Shown one piece after another: positions 27,375-34,777 of a stretch of 64,000 nucleotides of DNA. Below the pieces are notes generated by a model. The model was not told where the DNA came from. It made no database searches and saw only the letters and a program-made list of their open reading frames with translations. Each line of letters opens with the position of its first letter. Positions within the stretch are counted from its first letter, which is position 1. The DNA is taken from NCBI RefSeq assembly GCF_001424425.1, contig NZ_LMPT01000004.1, forward strand, positions 1 through 64,000, in the 5' to 3' direction. This DNA is from Acidovorax sp. Leaf191 (lineage in GTDB: Bacteria; Pseudomonadota; Gammaproteobacteria; Burkholderiales; Burkholderiaceae_C). The position numbers and the translations under genes are program-made.

Positions 27375-28733
27375 TTGATTCATGGCTTGACCACCGCCAG
27401 CACGGCTTTGCTTGACCGGCTGTCCCACACGATTCAGAAACACCCCAAGCGCATCACCGCCGCCATTGCAGCCATCTTGCTGACAGGCGGCGGCGGAGCC
27501 TTCGCCGTGGCCTCCTTCGCGCCCGACCCGGCCGAGATGCCGGTGCGCATGGTGACGCTGCCCGTCGAATCGCTGGCCGAGAACCTCGTGCTGGGCGAGC
27601 TCGATGCGCCGGGCTTCTCGCTCTACCGGTCCGAGCAGGTGCGCAGCAGCGACACACCCGAATCGCTGCTGCAGCGCCTGGGCGTGGCCGATCCGGCCGC
27701 TGCCGCCTTCATGCGCGGCGACACGCCCGTCAGGCAGAACATGCTCGGCCGCACCGGCCGCGTCGTGTCGGCCGAAACCACCGACGACCACCGCTTGGTG
27801 CGCCTGACGGCCCGCTGGGTGCCGGACGACAGCGGCAACTTCCGCCGCCTGATCGTGGAGCGCGCAGGCAACAACAAATTCACCTCGCGCGTCGAGACCG
27901 CCAAGCTGACGGCCAGCAGCCGTCTGTCGGGCGGCGTCATCAACAGCTCGCTGTTCGCCGCGACCGATGCGTCCAATATCCCCGACGGCGTGGCCGTGCA
28001 GATGGCCGAGCTGTTCTCGGGCAACATCGACTTTCGCCGCTCGCTGCGCAAGGGCGACCGGTTCTCCGTGGTGTACGAAACCCTGGAGGCCGACGGCGAA
28101 CCCCTGTCCAGCGGCCGCGTGCTGAGCGCCGAGTTCGTCAACAACGGCAAGACCCACCAGGCCATCTGGTTCCAGGAGCCGGGCAGCAAGGGCTCGTACT
28201 ACACCCTGGACGGCGAGAGCATGCGCCGCGCCTACCTGACCTCGCCCGTCGAGTTCTCGCGCGTGACCAGCGGCTTCAAGATGCGCCTGCACCCCATTTT
28301 GAAGACCTGGCGCGCCCACCTGGGCACCGACTTCGCAGCCCCCACCGGCACCGCCGTGCGCACCGTGGGCGACGGCGTGATCGAGTTCGCCGGTGTGCAG
28401 AACGGTTTTGGCAACGTGGTCTTCGTCAAGCACCGCAACCAGCACGTCACCGTGTACGCCCACCTGAGCCGCATCGACGTGCGCCAGGGCCAGTCGGTCG
28501 AACAGGGCCAGACCCTGGGCGCCGTGGGCTCCACCGGCTGGGCCACCGGCCCGCACCTGCACTTCGAGTTCCGCGTGAACGGCGTGCACCAGGATCCGCA
28601 GACCATCGTGGCCGCCAGCGACGCTGCCGCCCCGATCTCGGCTGCATCGCGCCCTGCCTTCCAGCGCCTGGCGTCCAACATGCGCATTCAGCTGAATGCC
28701 GCAGCGCTGATCGAGCAAGCCAGCGCAGAGTGA
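27375..28733 (+). CDS. M23 family (LytM) peptidoglycan endopeptidase
   Basis: It is a membrane-anchored murein hydrolase or divisome regulator. I choose TTG 27375, with GGGGAT just upstream; an in-frame ATG at 27339 has none. One transmembrane helix (about residues 24-44, ITAAIAAILLTGGGGAFAVA) is followed by a periplasmic spacer of about 260 residues and a C-terminal LytM domain. The zinc ligands are intact: MRLHP...AHLGTDFAAPTG, then YAHLS, then HLHFE. The layout is like MepM/YebA. It sits between tyrS and anmK, an order I recall as common in Burkholderiales, and links cell-wall cutting to muropeptide recycling. Confidence 0.92.
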   Translation: MIHGLTTASTALLDRLSHTIQKHPKRITAAIAAILLTGGGGAFAVASFAPDPAEMPVRMVTLPVESLAENLVLGELDAPGFSLYRSEQVRSSDTPESLLQRLGVADPAAAAFMRGDTPVRQNMLGRTGRVVSAETTDDHRLVRLTARWVPDDSGNFRRLIVERAGNNKFTSRVETAKLTASSRLSGGVINSSLFAATDASNIPDGVAVQMAELFSGNIDFRRSLRKGDRFSVVYETLEADGEPLSSGRVLSAEFVNNGKTHQAIWFQEPGSKGSYYTLDGESMRRAYLTSPVEFSRVTSGFKMRLHPILKTWRAHLGTDFAAPTGTAVRTVGDGVIEFAGVQNGFGNVVFVKHRNQHVTVYAHLSRIDVRQGQSVEQGQTLGAVGSTGWATGPHLHFEFRVNGVHQDPQTIVAASDAAAPISAASRPAFQRLASNMRIQLNAAALIEQASAE

Positions 28734-28736
28734 TGT

Positions 28737-28835
28737 GACCCCCCCTGAGTCGCCTGCGGCGCCTTCCCTCCAGGGGGACGACGCCAGCGGCCTGGCAAAG
28801 CCAGTTCCGCGGCGTCCCTGGTTGGGTCCGCGCCC
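28737..28835. repeat. long intergenic repeat, copy A
   Basis: CCCCCTGAGTCGCC...TTCCCTCCAGGGGGACGACG corresponds, as a reverse complement, to the stretch at 59361-59463. It lies between the M23 gene and anmK. Confidence 0.55.
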
Positions 28836-28870
28836 ATAGCAAACGCCCTTGCCCGTTCGCAGGCCTTCCC

Positions 28871-29992
28871 ATGAGCATCACCACCAACGAGCTGTACATC
28901 GGCCTCATGTCGGGCACTTCGCTCGATGGCATCGACGGGGTGCTGGCCGATTTTTCGGGGTCGCGCATGGTGGTCACGCACCACGCCAGCGCGGGCTTCG
29001 AACCCGAGCTTCGGGCCGAGCTGCTGGCGCTCAATACCTCTGGCAACGACGAACTGCACCGCGCCGCGCTGGCGGGCAATGCGCTGTCGCGCGCGTATGC
29101 CGGGGTGGTGCACACGCTGCTGGCGCAGAGCGGCCTGCCCGCCACCGCCATATGCGCCATCGGTGCCCACGGGCAGACGGTGCGCCACCGCCCGCAGGAG
29201 TTCGATGGCACCGGCTACACGCTGCAGCTGGGCAGCCCCGCCCTGCTGGCCGAGCGCACGGGCATTGCGGTGGTGGCGGACTTTCGCAGCCGCGATGTGG
29301 CGGCCGGCGGCCAGGGGGCGCCGCTGGTGCCGGCGTTTCACCAGGGCGTGTTCGGCCGGCCCGATGAAACGGTGCTGGTGCTCAACATCGGCGGCATCTC
29401 CAACCTCAGCGTGCTGGGCGCCGACGGCAGCGTGCTCGGCTTCGACTGCGGCCCGGGCAACGCGCTCATGGACCACTGGTGCCAGCAGCACACGGGCCAG
29501 CCGTACGATGCAGGCGGGGCCTGGGCGGCCAGCGGGCAGGTGCTGCCGGGCCTGTTGGCATCGCTGCTGCAGGAGCCGTTCTTGCACAGGCCCGCGCCCA
29601 AGAGCACCGGGCGCGACCTGTTCAACCCCCGCTGGCTGGAGACGCACCTGCACGCATTGGCGGACGCCCGGCCTGTGGATGTGCAGGCGACCTTGACCGA
29701 ATTCACCGCTACCGCATGCCAGATGAGCGCAAGCAGCTATCAAAAAGATAGTAAATCGCTGGCGGTGTGCGGCGGCGGCGCACTCAACGCCCACCTCATG
29801 GCCCGGCTGCAGGCCCTGCGCCCCGCCCTGCGCGTGGTGGCTACCGATGCGCTGGGCCTGCCTGCCCTGCAGGTGGAGGCCGCCGCGTTCGCCTGGCTGG
29901 CCCGCCAGGCGGTCACGGGCCAGCCGGGCAACCTGTCGAGCGTGACCGGCGCAGCGGGGCCCCGCGTGCTGGGCGCCATGTACCCGGCGTAG
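28871..29992 (+). CDS. anmK: anhydro-N-acetylmuramic acid kinase
   Basis: It phosphorylates and opens 1,6-anhydro-MurNAc during cell-wall recycling, giving MurNAc-6-P. The 373-aa product has the family opening YIGLMSGTSLDGID (9-22), a DFRSRDVAAGGQGAPLVP block near residue 137, NIGGISN near residue 174, FDCGPGNALMD, and the late CGGGALN loop. Residues 286-294 (roughly SASSYQKDS) are unusual: they are encoded by a copy of the small palindromic intergenic repeat, just before the CGGG ATP-site loop. The frame stays open. It follows the M23 peptidase gene in the same direction. Confidence 0.93.
   Translation: MSITTNELYIGLMSGTSLDGIDGVLADFSGSRMVVTHHASAGFEPELRAELLALNTSGNDELHRAALAGNALSRAYAGVVHTLLAQSGLPATAICAIGAHGQTVRHRPQEFDGTGYTLQLGSPALLAERTGIAVVADFRSRDVAAGGQGAPLVPAFHQGVFGRPDETVLVLNIGGISNLSVLGADGSVLGFDCGPGNALMDHWCQQHTGQPYDAGGAWAASGQVLPGLLASLLQEPFLHRPAPKSTGRDLFNPRWLETHLHALADARPVDVQATLTEFTATACQMSASSYQKDSKSLAVCGGGALNAHLMARLQALRPALRVVATDALGLPALQVEAAAFAWLARQAVTGQPGNLSSVTGAAGPRVLGAMYPA
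29727..29752. repeat. palindromic repeat inside the anmK coding sequence, copy 5
   Basis: GCGCAAGCAGCTATCAAAAA followed by GATAGT has the core of the intergenic repeats in this window, here read through in frame. Confidence 0.7.
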
Positions 29993-30054
29993 CAGGCCGC
30001 CATGGGCCTGCGCGGCGGGTGCCGCTGCAGGCGCAGTGCCCCGCCCCCTTCGTT

Positions 30055-31536
30055 TCAGCCCGGCTCTGCCGCGTCCGCCGACGCCGCCGCCCGGCTGCTG
30101 GCCTTGTCGTGCGGCGACAGCTGCCAGAAGATGCCGGCCGACGCCACGGTGATCAGTCCCATGCACACAAAGGTGGCCTGGAACGCCGCCAGCGCCTGCC
30201 CTGCGGCACCCGCCGGAAAGACGTTGGTGAAGGCCGCCAGCACCGCGCCAGCCGACGCCACGCCCATGCCCATGGCGACCATCTGCACCATCGACAGCAG
30301 GCTGTTGCCGCTGCTGGCCATGGCGTGCTCCAGGTCCTTGAGCGTGACGGTGTTCATGGCCGTGAACTGCAGCGAGTTGACCGCGCCGAACGCCGCCAGC
30401 TGCACGATGTGCACCCACAACGGCTGTGCGGGGCTCGCCAGCCCGAAGCTCGCCATGGTGAGCCCCACCAGCAGCGTGTTGACCACCAGCACGCGCCGGT
30501 AGCCGAAGCGGGTGATGAGCGGCGTGGTGAAGCGCTTCATCGACATGCCGGCCATGGCCACGGGCAGCATCATCATGCCGGCCTGCATGGGCGAGTAGCC
30601 CATGCTCACCTGCAGCAGCAGCGGGATCAAGAACGGCATGCACGAGCTGCCCAGGCGCGAAAACAGATTGCCCAGCAGGCCGATGCGCAGCGTGTCCACC
30701 GTGAACAGGCTGGGCGAGAACAAGGGGTCCGGCTTGCGCGCGGCGTGCAGCCAGTACGCCACCAGGCTGGCCAGCCCAAAGATCATCAGCACCAGCACGC
30801 TGGCCTGGCGCAGGCCCATGCTCGCCAGGCCGTCCAAGGCAAGCGAGAGCGACACCATGCCGAACGCGAGCATCAGGTAGCCCGACAGGTCGAAGCGCGC
30901 GACGAAGGTGACCGGCCCGCCGGGCATGAAGCGCAGCGTAGCCAGGCAGCCCACGATGCCCACCGGCACGTTGATGAGAAAGATCCAGTGCCAGGACGCG
31001 ACCTCCACCAGCCAGCCGCCCAGCGTGGGCCCGATGAGCGGCCCGATCAGCCCCGGGATGGCCACGAAGCTCATCGCCTGCAGGAACTGCTCGCGCGGGA
31101 AGGTGCGCAGCACCACCAGCCGCCCCACCGGCAGCAGCAACGCCCCGCCCAGCCCCTGCACCACGCGCGCGGCCACCAGTTGGCTCAGATTCTGCGCCAG
31201 CGCGCAGAACACCGAGCCCAGCACGAACAGCACGATGGCCGCCAGGTACACGCGGCGGGAGCCGAAGCGGTCGGCCACCCAGCCCGACGCCGGGATCAGC
31301 ATGGCCATCGCCAGCGAGTAAGCCACCACCACCGACTGCATGCGCAGGGGACTCTCGCCCAGGCTGCGCGCCATGGCGGGCAAGGCGGTGTTGACGATGG
31401 TGGCGTCCAGCGTCTGCATGAAGAAGCCGACGGCGACCAGCCACAGCAGCAGCTTCAGCGACTGCGGTGAAGGCGTCGGCATGGGTGCCGGCATCGGCGT
31501 GGTGGACGGTGGCGGGGGCGAGGATGGCTGCTGCAT
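30055..31536 (-). CDS. DHA2-type MFS multidrug exporter, MdtD-like
   Basis: It is a predicted proton-drug antiporter in the inner membrane. The 493-aa product has about 14 transmembrane helices. It has the DHA2 early motif (FMQTLDATIVNTALPAMA), motif A (WVADRFGSRRVYLAA) and motif C (GPLIGPTLGGW). A proline-rich cytoplasmic leader (first 25 residues) and an Ala/Ser-rich tail flank the core. It closely follows the MdtD pattern of single-gene transporters. It is convergent with anmK. No regulator gene lies beside it. Confidence 0.9.
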   Translation of the reverse strand: MQQPSSPPPPSTTPMPAPMPTPSPQSLKLLLWLVAVGFFMQTLDATIVNTALPAMARSLGESPLRMQSVVVAYSLAMAMLIPASGWVADRFGSRRVYLAAIVLFVLGSVFCALAQNLSQLVAARVVQGLGGALLLPVGRLVVLRTFPREQFLQAMSFVAIPGLIGPLIGPTLGGWLVEVASWHWIFLINVPVGIVGCLATLRFMPGGPVTFVARFDLSGYLMLAFGMVSLSLALDGLASMGLRQASVLVLMIFGLASLVAYWLHAARKPDPLFSPSLFTVDTLRIGLLGNLFSRLGSSCMPFLIPLLLQVSMGYSPMQAGMMMLPVAMAGMSMKRFTTPLITRFGYRRVLVVNTLLVGLTMASFGLASPAQPLWVHIVQLAAFGAVNSLQFTAMNTVTLKDLEHAMASSGNSLLSMVQMVAMGMGVASAGAVLAAFTNVFPAGAAGQALAAFQATFVCMGLITVASAGIFWQLSPHDKASSRAAASADAAEPG

Positions 31537-31603
31537 GGACGGCTCACAAGATCGTTGGCAGGCGTGGCGCTGACAGTGGCTGCAAATTCAGGTGGGCGCC
31601 AAC

Positions 31604-31626
31604 GAAAAAGCCGCCCGAAGGCGGCT
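31604..31626 (-). terminator. terminator after erpA
   Basis: On the minus strand GCCGCC-TTCG-GGCGGC is followed by TTTTT. It ends the erpA transcript and separates it from the exporter gene. Confidence 0.85.
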
Positions 31627-31681
31627 TGTGTCGTCGGCAGGGCAGCTATCGCAGTGCCCTGCTGGCATGCCCGTGCATCGA

Positions 31682-32047
31682 TCAGGCAGAGAAGCTGGAG
31701 CCGCAGCCACAGGTGGTGGTGGCGTTCGGGTTCTTGATCACGAACTGCGCACCCTGCAGGTCTTCCTTGTAGTCGATCTCGGCGCCCACCAGGTACTGGT
31801 AGCTCATGGCGTCGATCAGCAGCGACACGCCATTCTTGGTCATGGTGGTGTCATCTTCGTTGGTGATCTCGTCGAAGGTGAAGCCGTACTGGAAGCCGGA
31901 GCAACCGCCACCCTGCACGAACACGCGCAGCTTCAGGTCAGGGTTGCCTTCTTCGGCGATCAGGTCCGCCACCTTGGCCGCCGCGCTGTCCGTGAACAGG
32001 ATGGGGGCTGGCATTTCGGTCTGGATGTTGTCGGCAACTGCGCTCAT
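31682..32047 (-). CDS. erpA: iron-sulfur cluster insertion protein ErpA
   Basis: It is an A-type carrier that delivers Fe-S clusters to apo-enzymes. The 121-aa product has the three conserved cysteines, in GGGCSGF (about residue 49) and TTCGCGSSF near the C-terminus. The length matches the family. It is the last gene of a minus-strand group with bactofilin and the DUF6776-type gene, and is closed by a hairpin terminator 56 bp after the stop. Confidence 0.96.
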   Translation of the reverse strand: MSAVADNIQTEMPAPILFTDSAAAKVADLIAEEGNPDLKLRVFVQGGGCSGFQYGFTFDEITNEDDTTMTKNGVSLLIDAMSYQYLVGAEIDYKEDLQGAQFVIKNPNATTTCGCGSSFSA

Positions 32048-32110
32048 GGGGTGTCCTTCCGGTTTTCAATTTTGCGGGTAATAGTACTGCAGACCGCTCG
32101 GGAATTCAGG

Positions 32111-32509
32111 TCACTGCCCGTTTGACGCTAACTTCAGTGGGGGCTTTTCCTCCACCAGCACCGCCACCGGGCACATCTGCCCGGCAATCACGGCGCCCTG
32201 GTGCATCTCCAGCGCCTTGTAGTGCACGTTTCCTGTGATCTTCGCCTTGGGCTGGAGTTCCAGCAGCTCGGTGGCATGCACCGGCCCCTCCACCTGGCCA
32301 TTGACGATCACATGGGTGGCATGCACCGCGCCCTCGACCCGGGCGGTCTCGGAGATCACCAGGATGCTGGGCTGCTCGGGCGCTGCACGGATATCGCCCA
32401 CCACCTCGCCGTCGATGCGCATGCCTTCCACGAAGTGCACGTTCCCCTCGATCTTGGTGCCCTGCGCGATCAGGCTCTTGATGGGGGGCTGCTTTTTACG
32501 GGAAAACAT
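32111..32509 (-). CDS. bactofilin family cytoskeletal protein
   Basis: Bactofilins polymerise into filaments that place cell-wall or shape proteins. The ATG at 32509 (MFSRKKQPP) has AGGAG eight bases upstream, so the longer frame to 32560 is not used. The 132-aa product is the bactofilin domain: TKIEGNVHFVEGMRIDGEVVGDI with repeated beta-helix turns (GAVHATHVIVNGQVEGPVHA), flanked by short basic and acidic tails. It lies 63 bp upstream of erpA. Confidence 0.9.
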   Translation of the reverse strand: MFSRKKQPPIKSLIAQGTKIEGNVHFVEGMRIDGEVVGDIRAAPEQPSILVISETARVEGAVHATHVIVNGQVEGPVHATELLELQPKAKITGNVHYKALEMHQGAVIAGQMCPVAVLVEEKPPLKLASNGQ

Positions 32510-32737
32510 GGGCAAAACTCCTGGAGAAGCACGCCGGCTCACCGGCACGGCATGCAGCAAAGATAGGGGCCGACGATACCTTGCTCAGGCGTCCTCGCGG
32601 CACGAAAACCATGGCACAAAATGCCGAACGGAGCCCCGAGACCCTTCAGGCCGAAGCGCCGGGGCCACAGGCGCCGTGCGCCCGCTGACAAGGCTTGCTG
32701 ACGAGGCTCGCCGCCAAGGCAGCAGCCCTGCCCTGCA

Positions 32738-33448
32738 TCACTCGATGGTCATGGCCTGCACCGCCCGGACCGTGCTGCCTTCCAGCACGCGCGCGGTCAC
32801 GGTTTTTACCACGGCGTTGGGCGGCAGATCGAGCACGCCCTCGATGCGCCGGTACTGCTTGACCTGCACCGGTTGGCCCTGCGCTGGCTGGGTCTGTGTC
32901 CAGGGCTTGCCGTCCTGCGTGCCTGCCAGCACCAGTTCCAGCCGGCCGTTGAAGTCCGGGGCGTTGCGCGCCGCCTGGATGACCAGCACCTGCCAGCGCA
33001 GCTGCATGCCCCCCAGCACTTCGGCCTGCAGGCTGCGGATGGCCAGGCCTTCGGTCTTGGCCGCAGGGATCAGTTTTTCAAAGAAGCCCAGGTCTTCGCG
33101 CAGCGTGCGGTTGTCGGCTTCGAGCTGCCGCACCTGGGCCATCAGGTTCTCCTTGGCCGCACGTTCGGCAATCAGCAGGCTGTCCGCGGTGTGGGCCACG
33201 GTCTGCTGTTCCTGGCCGGCATCGCGCAGGCGGGTGAGTTCGGCGCGCATCTTGTTCAGCTCGTCGCGGGAGATGCTGTCCAGGCCCGCGATGGACTTGC
33301 CGAATTCGAAGGCCCACAGGGCCACCGCAGCGCACAGGCCCAGAACCACGGCCAGGGCCAGCCAGCGAAACGGCCAGGGCAGAGCGCTGCGAATGGCCAC
33401 CCGGGGGGCACTGATGGTCAACCGGCGGCGCAGCAAACGAAGTCGCAT
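32738..33448 (-). CDS. DUF6776-type membrane-anchored coiled-coil protein
   Basis: The 236-aa product has a basic N-terminus, one transmembrane helix (about residues 27-48, PFRWLALAVVLGLCAAVALWA), a coiled coil (about 58-125) and a beta-rich C-terminal domain, probably periplasmic. The family is known as a neighbour of bactofilin genes; its function is unknown. The stop of a possible 48-codon gene lies three bases before its ATG, so translational coupling is possible. The 228 bp between it and the bactofilin gene hold no other feature I recognise. Confidence 0.75.
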   Translation of the reverse strand: MRLRLLRRRLTISAPRVAIRSALPWPFRWLALAVVLGLCAAVALWAFEFGKSIAGLDSISRDELNKMRAELTRLRDAGQEQQTVAHTADSLLIAERAAKENLMAQVRQLEADNRTLREDLGFFEKLIPAAKTEGLAIRSLQAEVLGGMQLRWQVLVIQAARNAPDFNGRLELVLAGTQDGKPWTQTQPAQGQPVQVKQYRRIEGVLDLPPNAVVKTVTARVLEGSTVRAVQAMTIE

Positions 33449-33451
33449 GGC

Positions 33452-33598
33452 TCAGAGCCCCTGGCACCACAGCCGCTGGCCCCGCGCGGCGCTCTGCACA
33501 GCCGCCGTCCGGGCTGCACCCACCGCGGCTTCCTCGGCGGCCACCGGGCCGGTGAGCAGGCTGCGCGCTACCGCGTGGTCATTCAGGGGTTGCAACAT
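33452..33598 (-). CDS. possible small gene, 48 aa
   Basis: An ATG-started frame of 48 codons (MLQPLNDHAVARSL onward, rich in Ala) ends three bases before the ATG of the DUF6776-type gene. There is no clear ribosome site. The position suggests a leader or coupled small protein, but the composition is only mildly protein-like. Confidence 0.3.
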   Translation of the reverse strand: MLQPLNDHAVARSLLTGPVAAEEAAVGAARTAAVQSAARGQRLWCQGL

Positions 33599-33634
33599 GA
33601 GAATGGTTCGCAAGGAAAAAGGCGCACCTTAAAC

Positions 33635-33662
33635 GAAAAAACCGCCCTGGGGCGGTTTTTTG
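33635..33662. terminator. bidirectional terminator after rpsI
   Basis: AAAAAACCGCCC-TG-GGGCGGTTTTTT has a T run on both strands. It ends the rplM-rpsI transcript on the minus strand. Confidence 0.9.
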
Positions 33663-33737
33663 ATCTGTAAAGAGGCCCCGAAAGACCTCTTGCAGATGCG
33701 AAGGCCACACAGGGCAGCCTTCGGGCAGAGCCGAAGC

Positions 33738-34130
33738 TTAACGCTTGGAGAACTGCTTGGCGCGGCGTGCGGAGTGCAGACCGACCTTCTTACGTTCCAC
33801 TTCGCGGGCATCGCGCGTCACGAAGCCGGCTTGGCTCAGTGCGGGCTTGAGCGTCGCGTCGTAGTCGATCAGGGCGCGGGTGATGCCGTGGCGGGCAGCG
33901 CCGGCCTGGCCGGATTCACCACCACCGTGCACATTGATCTGGATGTCGAAGGTCTCGACATGGTTGGTCAGTGCGAGCGGTTGCTTGGCGATCATGATCG
34001 AGGTTTCGCGGCCGAAATAGGACTGGATGTCCTTGCCGTTCACCGTGATCTTGCCAGTGCCTTTTTTCAGAAACACGCGGGCGACGCTGGACTTGCGACG
34101 GCCGGTGCCATTGTTCCATTCACCAATCAT
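33738..34130 (-). CDS. rpsI: 30S ribosomal protein S9 (uS9)
   Basis: The 130-aa product has the uS9 landmarks: [14 protein letters not shown] near the start, [20 protein letters not shown] near residue 70, and the basic tail ending in KR that reaches the ribosomal P site. The stop of rplM lies 11 bases before its ATG, so the two are co-transcribed as in most bacteria. Confidence 0.98.
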   Translation of the reverse strand: MIGEWNNGTGRRKSSVARVFLKKGTGKITVNGKDIQSYFGRETSIMIAKQPLALTNHVETFDIQINVHGGGESGQAGAARHGITRALIDYDATLKPALSQAGFVTRDAREVERKKVGLHSARRAKQFSKR

Positions 34131-34141
34131 CTCAAGGCTCC

Positions 34142-34573
34142 TTAGATTTCCAGAGCCTTGGGCTGCTGGGCGGTGTGGGGATGCTCTGCACCGCCATACA
34201 CCTTGAGTTTCTTGATCATTGCGTAGCCAAGGGGACCCTTGGGCAGCATGCCCTTGACAGCCTTTTCCAGCGCACGGCCAGGGTGCTTGGCTTGCATGTC
34301 GCGGAAGTTCGTGGCCGTGATACCGCCGGGGTAACCCGAGTGGCGGTAGTACACCTTGTCCAGGGACTTGGTGCCGGTGACCTTGAGCTGGGCGGCGTTG
34401 ATGATGACGATGAAGTCACCGGTATCGACGTGAGGCGTGTAAATGGCCTTGTGTTTGCCGCGCAAACGGAGAGCAACTTCGCTGGCTACTCGTCCGAGGA
34501 CCTTGTCGGTCGCGTCAATCACAAACCACTCGTGCACGACCTCAGCGGGCTTGGCGCTGAAAGTAGTAGTCAT
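34142..34573 (-). CDS. rplM: 50S ribosomal protein L13 (uL13)
   Basis: The 143-aa product has the L13 signature ([39 protein letters not shown]). ATG 34573 (MTTTFSAKP) with AGAGAG upstream is chosen over a longer frame to 34615. It is the first gene of the rplM-rpsI operon. Confidence 0.98.
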   Translation of the reverse strand: MTTTFSAKPAEVVHEWFVIDATDKVLGRVASEVALRLRGKHKAIYTPHVDTGDFIVIINAAQLKVTGTKSLDKVYYRHSGYPGGITATNFRDMQAKHPGRALEKAVKGMLPKGPLGYAMIKKLKVYGGAEHPHTAQQPKALEI

Positions 34574-34696
34574 GAGTTTCTCTCTATGAAGAGGGTTTGG
34601 CGGGTCCTTTTCCACGGTCGGTGCTTCTCTGAAGGAAGCCTCTTAGGTGGCAATGAATCTCCGCCGCGGGACCACAAAAGCGCTGCGAAGCCCTCG

Positions 34697-34726
34697 ATTA
34701 TACGAATTTACGCCTGATGGGCGCAA
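34697..34726 (-). promoter_or_regulatory. sigma-70 type promoter for rplM-rpsI
   Basis: On the minus strand TTGCGC (34721-34726) and TATAAT (34697-34702) are 18 bp apart, leaving a leader of about 120 nt before rplM. Confidence 0.65.
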
Positions 34727-34777
34727 GCGGCCGTTGCGGCTTCATGGCACCAGGGCCACCACCGCCCCTGCCCCGCC

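Noticed and set aside
28688..31444. A 918-codon frame on the minus strand
   Set aside because: It runs across the exporter gene in another frame and then antisense to anmK, with no coherent domains.
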